Assembly: GCA_964645825.1 (NCBI GenBank)
Contig: CAZXZY010000008.1
Coordinates: 1-26,988, forward strand
From: JABIAL01 sp964645825
GTDB taxonomy: Bacteria; Patescibacteriota; Patescibacteriia; UBA1558; GWA2-36-10
Direction: 5' to 3'
Length of the DNA stretch: 26,988 nt
Positions 1-10,053 of the stretch are shown here, in pieces. Position 1 is the stretch's first letter. Each line of letters begins with the position of its first letter. The notes beneath the pieces were generated by a model. That model saw only the letters and a list, made by a program, of their open reading frames with translations. It did not search any database and had not been told where the DNA came from. The translations under genes were made by a program, and so were the position numbers.

Positions 1-3000
1 ATAATCACCAGGCAAACAAAGGCTGGGCTTATGCTCCCAATCACCACCTGGATCAGCACCATCATGCCAACGTTCATTTCCTGGAGTATCAATATTGTCA
101 AATCCACAATTAACGTTATAACTACAAGCTTTGTCCTCTGCTACACCGGGATGAATACAAGTGCCATTATCATTTGGATCAGCCGGATCACCATCACAAT
201 CACCATTATCACTACACATATTCCCCGCATCTGCACCTTTATAACAAATACTCTGGCAACTTAAACTTTGACATGAAAATGACCCTATCACACCTTGCTG
301 ACCACCAGCCGTATCCCATGCATGGAAAGCAATGACGTTTCTATCTGTTGTGAGGTCTATATCTAAATGAAATTCGCAAGCACCATGATTATCATCGCCT
401 CCTTCACCACACTCCTCCCAATTACTTCCAGTACCTATAGAGGTGCCATTAACAAATAGCTCATAATCATCATCTGCCATAAACTTGGCATTTAGAGCAT
501 TTATATCACAACAAGCAGCAGTATTATCAATAGAGCAAGCTGTGCAAGTAGCAGCTCCTGCTATAAACCCAGCCTCTACACAAGATGCGGTAGCACCTTC
601 ACATTGTTCTGGACCATTAATATCTCCATCACCACAATAACCGCCAATGTATTGACAAGCGTTAACTCCGGATGCGTTATTACCACAAGCGTATTGATTA
701 TCTGCATGTGAAGCGGCTGGAGTTGGTACAATGTAGCCGCTCCAATCACATTCTTCACCAATACCAGTTGGATCGCTATCGCCACAATAACCACCAATGT
801 ATTGACAAGCGTTAACTCCGGATGCGTTATTACCACAAGCGTATTGATTATCTGCATGTGAAGCGGCTGGAGTCGGCAATACATAACCGTCCCAATCACA
901 TTCTTCAAAACCAGGGTCTAAATTACCATTGCCACAATAGCCACTTTCAAATACACAATTAGTGCTATCACAAGAATATTGCCAATCTACATGGGATTGG
1001 GCTGGAGTCGGCACTGGATATAGCCACCAATCACATTCTTCACCAAAAGTCCCATTAGCTGGCTGGCCATTACCACACCAACCTCCTGTAAACATACAAG
1101 CTTCAGGCCCAGCCACAGCACCACAGGCATATTGCCAAACAGCGCTAGACTCAGCTGGAGTATCTGGAGCCACATAGCTCATTGGTTCACATTCCTCAGC
1201 GGGATCATCTATATTACCATCATTACATGAACCATCGTAAGGGTCACCAACGGTACACTCTCTTTGACAAGTATCACATAAAATAATACCGCCTTCCGTA
1301 CAACTCCAACCTGCTAAACCATCCGGATCAGCTGAACTATCACATTGTTCTCCTGCTGCCGCATCCCAAAAACCATCACCACAAGCAGTGGCTAAGGCTC
1401 CATCATCACAAACAGGCATACAACTACCACACGATGGAATACTGCTATCACCACAAGTATAAAGTATGCCGCCAAAATCATTATCCCAAATTCCGTTGCC
1501 ATTGCTATCGGAAAAAGGTTCGCCAACATCATAAACTCCATTACCATTATCATCACCAAAAGGCTCAGGTTCACATAATTCATAATCAGCTTGAATGATG
1601 GCGTCTCCACAAAAATTACCACATTGAGCAGGCGTCAAATCTGACTCTGGTTCATACCAAGTACATTCAATCAAATTACCAAATTCATCTAAAGTACCTG
1701 GCGGATAACAACCACCCAGCTGCTCATTCCACCAATCTTCATTGTTAATAGTCGCGTCACATAAATTTCTAAAACCACCATCGCACTCTTCATCATCTTC
1801 ATTGCCAAGAATATCGTCTAGACCATCTAGATCCACAATACCATTACCACAACCTGTTGTAGCTGCAGGGTCACCTATCAAGCTGGCATCCTGACAATAG
1901 GTGTCATTATCAAATCGGATGCGAACATCAACTGTCGGTGTTAAAGAATTTCTAAATTGAATTCCTCCGTAATCGAATTCAAAATTTGCATCCAAAGAAT
2001 AACTATCCACAGCTGCTTCTTTTTTATACAAATAAATCAGAGATCCAGCTGGACAATAGAAAGCACTATGTAATTCATCCCAACATGTATCTGGATCTGT
2101 GTTTTCAGGACAACCAGTAAAACGATTAATTGGATCCGGAGGAAGTACTGTAGATAAAACTTGAGAAAATTCTTGCTGCCAGGAAGGCCACTTGGAAACT
2201 GACATGCCATTTATGTAAGTACCTGCGTTTAATAAAGGATAATAAGGTACGCACTCACCACCAATTGGACACTGGCTATTATCTGTACAACTTATACTAC
2301 TATTATTATCACAAGCTTTGTATAATTGGCCATAAATATCTAATTCATTTTTAATACCAACCAAATCAGCTAAACGTTTAGTATCTCGACGCAACTTAAG
2401 CTCATCAGCACGACATGTGACAATATCTAAGTCTGCACAATCAAATTTGCTTTGACAAGATCTCTCTGGATCATCTAAACAAACATTTGGACTGACTATA
2501 TTTATGCTTAATCGCATGTTGAGCAACATGTTATTAAATATTGTTTGTGTAGAGGCTCTAGCTCCTACGCTATGTGAAATTATATAAATATTAGTATAAA
2601 TAGCACCGCTAACATTAGCAGCCCCAATATAGGCTGTATTACCGACTAGCAAGGCTTCATAGCCATCAACCTCAAGTAGCTGCCCATTGGCTCCTGGGTT
2701 TGGAGCATATTTACTGTACCAATCTTGTACTGATAAATGTCCTGCATTAGACATAACTCGTACACCAATAACATCTATAGCAGAAGCTGCTGCTGTGACT
2801 GTAACGGTATTACTATAATCAGATGATCCATTCACACCAAATTTGTAAGCAATCACACGATAGCTATAAACTTCACCAGTAATTATTGAAGTATCTGTAA
2901 ATTCAACTGGGTTAGCTGCGGCTGCACTGACCTCGGCTATTTCTATCCAGTCAACGGTACTTGATTTACGGTAAACTTTAAATCCTTCCTCATCATCAGC

Positions 3001-6000
3001 GTTATCTTGCCAATTTAAAACTACACCCTCACTAGAGTTAGCTACCATTTCTAAATTAGTCGGTGCATCTGGAGGAGCTGGTATAGCTAAAACTTTATTC
3101 TTGAAGCTACCAAATAGACGTTTCCACCATGATTCTGTTTCTTTGGCTAAATTTGGATTGGTAATTGCTGTAATAGCAGGGTCAACGACGAAAATAAATT
3201 CTTCCAGTGTTAAACCACCGTCTGGTCCCTTGATAATAGGATCTTGTAGATAAGGGAGGATAGTTTCTCCACCAACGCCAGAATCCTGACAATAGTGAGT
3301 GCTAAAATTATATGGAGAACTATCAAAATTATATGGGAAATTAGTTGGGTCGCTTGGCCACGGATTCTCACACAATGCCAAAGTCACTAATGATTGTCCT
3401 ACGGCTGAACCAGACATCGGATCACTAGCTTCCACTATCAAATGAGTAATACCATTATCATTTGAGGCAGTAGCTTGAATGCTATCGCCTGTTTCACTAA
3501 CTAAATCTAATAAATTGTTATTTTCCGTCCATTGATAAGTGGACATATTTAAAACCTCTCCTTCTGTATCATAGGCCGTGGCTGTAAACTGATGTTGATT
3601 GCCAGCTAAACCACCATTTATATCATCAGGACAATTACTACGAGAACAAGTAAATAAATCTGGATGAGGATCAACAGTTACAAAGCTTACCTGACATATT
3701 TGATCATGAGTAGTAAATGGCCAATAATAAGCATCTAAATTGCCGTCATCATCAAAATCAATGTTATAAATAAGAGGATCTAAATTAATGCCCCGAGTAC
3801 TTTGTACTGTCTCATGAACTATAGCTAAATAGTCATGATTTTTTTGTAATAAATCATTTGGATAATAAGTGGCCACCGTTTGATCACTACTGACATGCGT
3901 GCTCAAATCACCATCAACTGGACACCAAACATGAATACCTCCGGAAGGCACGCAACCTGGCCCAGCTACCAAAGATTTTTCATATAGCTCAATTCCTGAA
4001 TCTAGACTTACATTATCCATGAGCATATTAAACCGTACTCTCATAGCAGAATTAATGCAGGCCGGAGTAGTTGGCGAATTATCTGTAACCTTAGGAGCAT
4101 CATAAAATACCTCTGGTGCTTGATTCACTTCTAATATGGCTGTGCCAGGCAAGCCAACACTAGCCGGATCATAAGCAGGAGCTGCTGTAATAACCGCCTT
4201 AATATTAGCTATACCATTAGACAAAGTTGTCACTACTGCTTCATAGGTGCCGTGGTCAGCTAAGCTAGCTACTACTGGAGCATTTATATCCCAACTCCAA
4301 TCATAAACACTAGGATCAAGAGCCTGTCCGTCTACCGCGCAACTATTTACTGCTGAATAAGGTATGGCTGTATAATTAATAACTTCATTCCAGATAGTAG
4401 ATAATTTATTAGCTGGACTAACTTCTACTCTATCAGCCTGGCACTCAAGACCATCACTGGTAGCAAAATCCCAAGTATAATCATTTGCCAATCCATAACC
4501 TAAAATATTTTTTATTCCATCTTCTTTAACAAAAACCTTATAATGCGTATCTATGTCAAAATTAGCATGATGAGCTATCACTGTTTGTGGGTCAGACAAT
4601 GTTAAATGAGTGGTTAAATTACCACCAGCCAATGAAGTACAACTTTCATCTGTACACTCATATATTTGCAAATAAGATCGATCTAAGGTTGCCGGATTTA
4701 TATCAGTGTTAAAAGTAGCCCAGACCAAAGCATTCATACAAGATTCTGTACAATCTGGACCATAATCAATAACATCTAAAATTGCGTCTTTAATCTTGGG
4801 TTTTACTTGATCATGGAACCCATCTAAACCAGCTAATAATTCTACAACTGGATTTGCTGGATCATTTTCTGTGACTTGTAAACCCTTTAAACGAGCTTGC
4901 GATATATTTGTGTTTAAAATATTTTGATAAACAATATCTGCTTTACCCGCGTCATGTCCATCAGGTAAGTCCCACAGATCCCAATTATATTCAGAGCCAC
5001 ACATATTACAGTTATCGCCAATTGGTGTAGCGTAAAAATCTCTAGTGTGCCCAACATAAACGTCTGCTGCTGGGCTCATATTTGGTGTAACTTGAATATC
5101 AGACACCTCGCATAAAGCATCCTGCGTTCTAAAATGCCATTTACCGGAAGTGCCATCAGACCAACTAAAATTATTACCATCCCAAACATCACCACCAATC
5201 TCACTATGAAAAATATCTAATTCAACCCTGTACCATGTATTAGGATCCAAATCGAATTCTGGATTAAAAACAAATCCTTCATTATCACTATTATGATTAA
5301 TGATGGATACTGTGCCTGCTAAATCTGCACCGCAGCTCATATTATTAAATTCTCCGCCAACATTACAAAGAGACACCTTGATATTATCTGTACTAAAATC
5401 GGCATCTTCTGCATCTCTAGTAAATAAACCAACAATATTGGTGTCCAAATAAGCATCTCTTGATTCTTCGCCACGCACAGCATCTGGCCAAGGAGATGGG
5501 GATTGTAAGTTATTTTCACACAAATAATCTTCTTGCAAAGCAAAAGGTGCGGCGGCAGTAGTCACTGTCCAAGTATAGGTACAAGCATTGGAGCCTGGAC
5601 AGGAGCCCGCTAGCGCACAATAATTACCAGTATCCTGTGTACAACATTCATCACCAGCTGAACAGTCTCCATCAATGCTACAAGAACCCACTGCAAAATT
5701 TAAAGCGTTACTTGTTTGTCCTGACTGTTTGACTACCACTGGACCAGTCACTGCTCCATTTGGAGTGCGAGCACTGATGTGATTATCTTCCCAAAAATTA
5801 ATGCCGGCTAATTTACTATCGAAGAAAAACACCTGATCAAGATCAGCACCAAAATTATCACCGTACAAACTTACACCAAACAGACCATTGGCTGGACCAT
5901 TATCTGGCTGCAAGGCACATAATCCTGGACCTGGCGTACCAAGTTCTACTGTAAAATCGTACAAATTACTCTCTTTACCGTCTATATTTCTTTTGACTTG

Positions 6001-7923
6001 AATTTTATAAGCATCATCTGGAATATTTGGCACCTTAACTACTATACTATCATCCTGCCAATAAGAATCGCTACATTGTGGTGGAAAATCAAAATCACCT
6101 GGCGTAGAATCTATGTTAATAAAATTTAATTGTCCTTGGGTGTTACCAAAGTTAGCACCGCTAACCGTTAAATATTGTCCTTTTGGTCCTAAATTTGGAG
6201 ATACCTCATGAATAACCGGATCACCACCAGCCACAGCGTCTACTGTAAATGGTAAGGCATTACTTAATAAGCTAGCCACTGTCTTTAACCAAACACCTGT
6301 TTCGTCCGGTGAAACATTTGGTACTTTTGTAATAGCTTTTAAATCACTTACAATATTTGTGTTATGGTCAACAATGCCACCAAAAGAAGCTTTGTCGCCA
6401 GCACTAAATTTAATACCGTGTAGTACTACTTGTTCACCAAAAGCTCCGTGATTTGGGTCAGCCAAACAAATTCCTGGCAATGGACCAACGCTATCATCAT
6501 AAAATTTAGCATTACTCTCTTCACTTTCATTTGTTACTATCCAAACTTTAGCATTATTATCTTTAACTCCAAGTGGAACTTCTACTAAAATTTCCTGCTC
6601 TGTCCATAAAGATGAACAACTTGGGTTTAATAAACTAATATCTAAGTTAGCGACTATTCCATTACCATCAAAATCTTCAAAATAAACTCTGCCTGGCAGA
6701 TCACCAAAATTAGAGCCATAAATAGTTATAATATTACCTTCAGCGCCAGCATTTGGTGAAAGACTTTCAATAAAAGGTCCTTCATCTACACCGGAATAAG
6801 CCAAACAAATAGCATTATCCACACAAGCATGCCCGGCACAACAGCCAGAAGCACAATCCAATATTGAATCGTTACAAAAAACCTTGAGATACTCTGGTCC
6901 ACTAGTCAAAGCTCCAACCGTCACTGTCAAATCACCAGCCAAAGCAGTCTCTGGTATTTTGGCACCTCCAATCGAAGTATCAGACCAATGTGTCCAATCA
7001 GAAAAATCAATACTAATCACCTCTTCACTGGCACTATCCCAACCACTCATGGTAATAATGTCATCTATATCACCGAAATTAACACCTTCTATGTCTACCC
7101 GTAAATTTCTAAATTGTTCATTTGGCACAATACAAGCAATACCTGGACCTGGTTCACCAGCTCTAACTTCAAAATAAGATAAGGGGTCACTTGGATAATT
7201 ACCATTACTACCATCATCAGCATGAATTTCTACTTTATAATTACCTAGTATAATATCAGGAATAATCACTTTGACTCGATAATAACTATGCGCTCCGCTA
7301 GCAAAGGCCCACTCCCAACGAGGCACACCACCACAAGAAACTAATTCGGCTACAGCATTTTCTGGGCCGTCAAATACAACCTGACTATTAGCCCCATAGG
7401 CATCAAAATTCCAACCTTCGATAGTGATATACTGACCAGCTGGACCACCAGTGTTGTCCGGCTTAATAGTACAAACCTTAACTGTATTAGGGTCTAATGG
7501 AACACCACAACTAGGCGTAAAAGGTGGCGGATCATCTGGTATGATTATGACTGGATCTCCATAGGTGGCATCGTAAATATTACTTAATACAAAACGAGCA
7601 ATAGCATAAGCGGACAGTATGATAACCAGACCAATAACCGCACTAGTCAAAATCAATTTAGCTTTTTGTACTTTTTCAGCACTACCCTGAGAAGTCATCC
7701 ACATCCAGCCGCCATAGATGATCAAAATCACAGTAATGACTCCCAGAAAGCCCAGGAACACATTGATCAATTGAGCGATGGTGTCTGTCAGCTCTGCTCT
7801 GCCTAAATTCACACTATCCAAAGCATCAATTCCTATGTCTTCGGCTTGAGCTAAAGCAAAATTTACCTTATATAAGGCAAATATGCTCAGACTGAATAAA
7901 AGATAACTGACTCGCTTAATCAT
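1..7923 (-). CDS. Giant modular surface protein with T4SS-pilin-like N-terminus (partial, C-terminus beyond window)
   Basis: One reading frame stays open from the ATG at 7923 to the window edge (2641 codons), so the C-terminus is missing. Residues 1-25 look like a signal peptide (FALA-Q). Two hydrophobic helices follow (about 53-76 and 92-113) with the GGWMWMTSQG segment typical of VirB2/TrbC-like T4SS pilin domains of Patescibacteria. Then come about six TIG/IPT-like units (residues 145-730), each with a G-x-NFG-like turn. Three Big_5-like Ig domains lie near nucleotides 5540-5110, 4830-4450 and 4100-3690, separated by PKD-like stretches. A fibronectin III domain is at 3085-2790 and an unassigned domain at 2790-1900. 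A cysteine-rich array of CGNG/EECDW modules resembling DUF4215 spans 1890-560, and a jelly-roll-like domain spans about 510-290. It is probably membrane-anchored and exposed outside the cell, with an adhesion or envelope role inferred only from domains. It lies 21 bp after its shorter paralogue and has no visible Shine-Dalgarno. Confidence 0.85.
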   Translation of the reverse strand, partial: MIKRVSYLLFSLSIFALYKVNFALAQAEDIGIDALDSVNLGRAELTDTIAQLINVFLGFLGVITVILIIYGGWMWMTSQGSAEKVQKAKLILTSAVIGLVIILSAYAIARFVLSNIYDATYGDPVIIIPDDPPPFTPSCGVPLDPNTVKVCTIKPDNTGGPAGQYITIEGWNFDAYGANSQVVFDGPENAVAELVSCGGVPRWEWAFASGAHSYYRVKVIIPDIILGNYKVEIHADDGSNGNYPSDPLSYFEVRAGEPGPGIACIVPNEQFRNLRVDIEGVNFGDIDDIITMSGWDSASEEVISIDFSDWTHWSDTSIGGAKIPETALAGDLTVTVGALTSGPEYLKVFCNDSILDCASGCCAGHACVDNAICLAYSGVDEGPFIESLSPNAGAEGNIITIYGSNFGDLPGRVYFEDFDGNGIVANLDISLLNPSCSSLWTEQEILVEVPLGVKDNNAKVWIVTNESEESNAKFYDDSVGPLPGICLADPNHGAFGEQVVLHGIKFSAGDKASFGGIVDHNTNIVSDLKAITKVPNVSPDETGVWLKTVASLLSNALPFTVDAVAGGDPVIHEVSPNLGPKGQYLTVSGANFGNTQGQLNFINIDSTPGDFDFPPQCSDSYWQDDSIVVKVPNIPDDAYKIQVKRNIDGKESNLYDFTVELGTPGPGLCALQPDNGPANGLFGVSLYGDNFGADLDQVFFFDSKLAGINFWEDNHISARTPNGAVTGPVVVKQSGQTSNALNFAVGSCSIDGDCSAGDECCTQDTGNYCALAGSCPGSNACTYTWTVTTAAAPFALQEDYLCENNLQSPSPWPDAVRGEESRDAYLDTNIVGLFTRDAEDADFSTDNIKVSLCNVGGEFNNMSCGADLAGTVSIINHNSDNEGFVFNPEFDLDPNTWYRVELDIFHSEIGGDVWDGNNFSWSDGTSGKWHFRTQDALCEVSDIQVTPNMSPAADVYVGHTRDFYATPIGDNCNMCGSEYNWDLWDLPDGHDAGKADIVYQNILNTNISQARLKGLQVTENDPANPVVELLAGLDGFHDQVKPKIKDAILDVIDYGPDCTESCMNALVWATFNTDINPATLDRSYLQIYECTDESCTSLAGGNLTTHLTLSDPQTVIAHHANFDIDTHYKVFVKEDGIKNILGYGLANDYTWDFATSDGLECQADRVEVSPANKLSTIWNEVINYTAIPYSAVNSCAVDGQALDPSVYDWSWDINAPVVASLADHGTYEAVVTTLSNGIANIKAVITAAPAYDPASVGLPGTAILEVNQAPEVFYDAPKVTDNSPTTPACINSAMRVRFNMLMDNVSLDSGIELYEKSLVAGPGCVPSGGIHVWCPVDGDLSTHVSSDQTVATYYPNDLLQKNHDYLAIVHETVQSTRGINLDPLIYNIDFDDDGNLDAYYWPFTTHDQICQVSFVTVDPHPDLFTCSRSNCPDDINGGLAGNQHQFTATAYDTEGEVLNMSTYQWTENNNLLDLVSETGDSIQATASNDNGITHLIVEASDPMSGSAVGQSLVTLALCENPWPSDPTNFPYNFDSSPYNFSTHYCQDSGVGGETILPYLQDPIIKGPDGGLTLEEFIFVVDPAITAITNPNLAKETESWWKRLFGSFKNKVLAIPAPPDAPTNLEMVANSSEGVVLNWQDNADDEEGFKVYRKSSTVDWIEIAEVSAAAANPVEFTDTSIITGEVYSYRVIAYKFGVNGSSDYSNTVTVTAAASAIDVIGVRVMSNAGHLSVQDWYSKYAPNPGANGQLLEVDGYEALLVGNTAYIGAANVSGAIYTNIYIISHSVGARASTQTIFNNMLLNMRLSINIVSPNVCLDDPERSCQSKFDCADLDIVTCRADELKLRRDTKRLADLVGIKNELDIYGQLYKACDNNSSISCTDNSQCPIGGECVPYYPLLNAGTYINGMSVSKWPSWQQEFSQVLSTVLPPDPINRFTGCPENTDPDTCWDELHSAFYCPAGSLIYLYKKEAAVDSYSLDANFEFDYGGIQFRNSLTPTVDVRIRFDNDTYCQDASLIGDPAATTGCGNGIVDLDGLDDILGNEDDEECDGGFRNLCDATINNEDWWNEQLGGCYPPGTLDEFGNLIECTWYEPESDLTPAQCGNFCGDAIIQADYELCEPEPFGDDNGNGVYDVGEPFSDSNGNGIWDNDFGGILYTCGDSSIPSCGSCMPVCDDGALATACGDGFWDAAAGEQCDSSADPDGLAGWSCTEGGIILCDTCQRECTVGDPYDGSCNDGNIDDPAEECEPMSYVAPDTPAESSAVWQYACGAVAGPEACMFTGGWCGNGQPANGTFGEECDWWLYPVPTPAQSHVDWQYSCDSTNCVFESGYCGNGNLDPGFEECDWDGYVLPTPAASHADNQYACGNNASGVNACQYIGGYCGDSDPTGIGEECDWSGYIVPTPAASHADNQYACGNNASGVNACQYIGGYCGDGDINGPEQCEGATASCVEAGFIAGAATCTACSIDNTAACCDINALNAKFMADDDYELFVNGTSIGTGSNWEECGEGGDDNHGACEFHLDIDLTTDRNVIAFHAWDTAGGQQGVIGSFSCQSLSCQSICYKGADAGNMCSDNGDCDGDPADPNDNGTCIHPGVAEDKACSYNVNCGFDNIDTPGNERWHDGADPGGDWEHKPSLCLPGDY
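631..930. repeat. Two tandem 150-bp repeats in the cysteine-rich region
   Basis: Copies start at 631 and 781. They are identical over about 80 bp (roughly 644-724 against 794-874) and differ by only two bases in the stretch just before it. Each encodes a 50-residue module with YCGD, EECDW, PTPAASHADNQYACG and ACQYIGG segments. Diverged copies continue from 931 (period 150) and from about 1072 (period about 141). The unit length is a multiple of three, so copy number can change without breaking the frame. Confidence 0.85.
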
Positions 7924-7944
7924 TTTTATTTTAATTTAATTTTT

Positions 7945-9567
7945 TTATAAAGGATCACCTTCGCAATGCTGCCCAAGCTGACAATCAGGGCTATCATCCA
8001 TATCACAACTACAAGATCCGCCCGGATCTTCACAGACACAAGGATTCCAACAATTTTGTACTAGATCCTGAATACCAGATGATAAAGTAGGAAGATAATT
8101 AGTAGAAGGGCTTAAGTCATCATGTAATATATTTATACTTTTAGACCCATCACTAAGTGATAGCCAATAATTAACCGGCGTAGCAGGTGACTCTACAAAA
8201 CCAATGTAGTCTGTCTTAATGGATGAGGCCATCAGTGCTTTATTAAAATTGACTGTAATGTCTTGATCAATATTTACATTATCTGAATTGTCCATATGGC
8301 TAATAATAGGTGGATCTAAATCAATAGTATCGTTTGTCTGAAAATGCCAAGTATAATCACCACCGGCATCGCCATTATTGTCACCATCAAGCTGATTGTC
8401 AGCCATGTCACGAATATTATCGGTTATGGTAGTAATAAATGAGGTAGTAGCTGGTAAACAATAAACGTTGCCACCACAGGAATTAACACCACATAAATCA
8501 TCGGTCAAAAATTCCACTGTTCGATATTGATTAGAGATGGTATAAGTACCTTCAATAGGAGTTAGTGGCAGCCTCGCTACCATTATATTAGTAAAATCTG
8601 GCGGAACACCGTCATAAGTACCCGCAGCAAATAATGGGTTTATGGCCTCTGAAAAATTCATTTGCACTACTGTATTACGAGCATTAGTCGATCCTTCTAT
8701 TGGAATAACAGAGCTAACTGTTGGCGGAGTTAGGTCTAATTCATTGCTGACTGTAAAATCCCAATCATAGCCACTGAGGCCAAAGGCAAATTCACCGTCC
8801 TCTTTTTCAATTTCACTACTCAAAAATATATCGTACTGCGTATCGTCATTGGGACTACCCAAATGTAAAGCAGCATCATCACTATAAGGATTAAAACCAA
8901 AAACTTTGTGCTCTGCGTCTACCTCTACTTTTAATTGGCTATTATCAAATGGTATTGCTGGATCATTAGTCACATCTCTCAAAACTAAATGGTCTGGGTG
9001 AGCACAAAAATCAAAATCACAGTCTGGACCATTTGGCACAATCAAAGAATCAATATTAATTGCTTCTTTGAAAGTAATATAAATATTAGTATTACGAGGA
9101 ATATCGGTCGCATTGCGGCCAGGATAGTGGCTTTCGATCACGCCACCGCCCAAACCAATGCCTCCACCATATTCACTATCGCCTCCGCCTCCGCCTCCAT
9201 AAGTGGCACCATAGATGCTCCTCAAGACAAATTGAGCAATAGCATAAGAAGCTAAAATAACAATTAAGCCAATTACGGCATTAAGAATTATTTTCTTAGC
9301 TCGATCAACATCAGCAGCCACACCTTGCGAGGTCATCCAGACCCAGCCACCGTATAGTATGAGACCGACTGCTAACACACCTAAAAATCCTAAAGCAATA
9401 TTAATAATATTAGCTATCAGATCCTTAAGATCACTTTGAGCCAGATTAACACCTTCAAGCGCATTTATGCCGAGATCATCAGTTTGTGCTAATGCTATAT
9501 CTGGCAATAAAAAAATAACTGCTATAAAAACAATAAACAAAACAGTTATTTTTCTTGATTTAAGCAT
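7945..9567 (-). CDS. T4SS-pilin-like anchored protein with Ig-like (Big_5) domains
   Basis: This 540-residue protein is a shorter paralogue of the downstream giant. A signal peptide is visible at residues 1-27 (DIALA-Q). Membrane helices lie near 53-77 and 93-115, with the GGWVWMTSQG segment between them, as in VirB2/T4SS pilin-like domains. A glycine-rich linker (124-142) leads to three Ig-like units at about 143-275, 280-413 and 418-505. The second opens PPTVSSVIPIEGSTN and ends in a YTWHFQTND strand, the usual pattern of Big_5/SbsA-type domains. The C-terminus (507-536) is cysteine-rich. The start at 9567 keeps the signal peptide intact. No Shine-Dalgarno or promoter is visible in the 26-bp gap after yqeY, so it may be read from the rpsU-yqeY transcript. 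The localisation is well supported; the function (adhesin, envelope scaffold or secretion accessory) is not known. Confidence 0.85.
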   Translation of the reverse strand: MLKSRKITVLFIVFIAVIFLLPDIALAQTDDLGINALEGVNLAQSDLKDLIANIINIALGFLGVLAVGLILYGGWVWMTSQGVAADVDRAKKIILNAVIGLIVILASYAIAQFVLRSIYGATYGGGGGGDSEYGGGIGLGGGVIESHYPGRNATDIPRNTNIYITFKEAINIDSLIVPNGPDCDFDFCAHPDHLVLRDVTNDPAIPFDNSQLKVEVDAEHKVFGFNPYSDDAALHLGSPNDDTQYDIFLSSEIEKEDGEFAFGLSGYDWDFTVSNELDLTPPTVSSVIPIEGSTNARNTVVQMNFSEAINPLFAAGTYDGVPPDFTNIMVARLPLTPIEGTYTISNQYRTVEFLTDDLCGVNSCGGNVYCLPATTSFITTITDNIRDMADNQLDGDNNGDAGGDYTWHFQTNDTIDLDPPIISHMDNSDNVNIDQDITVNFNKALMASSIKTDYIGFVESPATPVNYWLSLSDGSKSINILHDDLSPSTNYLPTLSSGIQDLVQNCWNPCVCEDPGGSCSCDMDDSPDCQLGQHCEGDPL

Positions 9568-9593
9568 GGAATTGTAAAAATTAAATTTTTAAA

Positions 9594-10031
9594 TTATTGA
9601 CCTAATTTTTCTTTGACTAATTTTTGTACTAATTGACCATCTGCTTGACCGGAAGTTTTGGTCATTACTTCTTTCATCACTTGTCCAAAATTATCTACAC
9701 CATCGGCTATAACCTGATCTACTATTTGAGAAACTTCTCCTTCAGACATCATGGCTGGCATATAAACTTCCAGAATCTTAGCTTCTGCTTGCTCATTATT
9801 TGCTAATTCTTGACGTTCGGCAGCTATAAAAGCAGTGATAGAATCCTGTCTTTTTTTCAATTCTTTACGAATTAACGCTGTCATTTCTTCATCTGATAAT
9901 TCTGTTTTTTTATCAGCAATCATCTTATTTTGCACCGCGCCCTTGAGCATCCTTAAAACCGAAACCTTTATTTGGTCCTTATCTTTGAGTGCTTGATTTA
10001 GATCTTGTTCAATATTTCCCTGTAAAGACAT
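9594..10031 (-). CDS. yqeY: GatB/YqeY domain-containing protein
   Basis: The 145-residue protein matches the YqeY family over its whole length. A helical N-terminal half contains VLRMLKGAVQNK and the charged RKELKKRQDSI segment, and the C-terminal small helical domain ends in VQKLVKEKLGQ. The family resembles the C-terminal domain of GatB, the amidotransferase subunit that contacts tRNA, and is thought to act in tRNA-related metabolism, but its exact biochemical role is not settled. It sits 58 bp after rpsU. A rpsU-yqeY pairing is common in bacteria and supports both calls. No Shine-Dalgarno precedes the ATG. Confidence 0.92.
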   Translation of the reverse strand: MSLQGNIEQDLNQALKDKDQIKVSVLRMLKGAVQNKMIADKKTELSDEEMTALIRKELKKRQDSITAFIAAERQELANNEQAEAKILEVYMPAMMSEGEVSQIVDQVIADGVDNFGQVMKEVMTKTSGQADGQLVQKLVKEKLGQ

Positions 10032-10053
10032 GAAAAATAATCATTAATAGCTT

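Noticed and set aside
31..264. Plus-strand open frame of 77 codons
   Set aside because: It is antisense to the giant surface protein, which has a continuous frame and recognisable domains. The Thr/Ile-rich product looks like translated antisense.
576..908. Minus-strand open frame of 110 codons with an internal repeat
   Set aside because: It is another frame of the 150-bp tandem repeat. The in-frame reading gives cysteine modules with CGDG and EECDW motifs, so this is a shadow.
631..1230. Repeat array considered as CRISPR
   Set aside because: Units are 141-150 bp, code for a protein module in frame, and lack short repeats separated by unique spacers.
6884..7177. Plus-strand open frame of 97 codons
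   Set aside because: It lies antisense to well-formed TIG-like domains, with no promoter or ribosome site.
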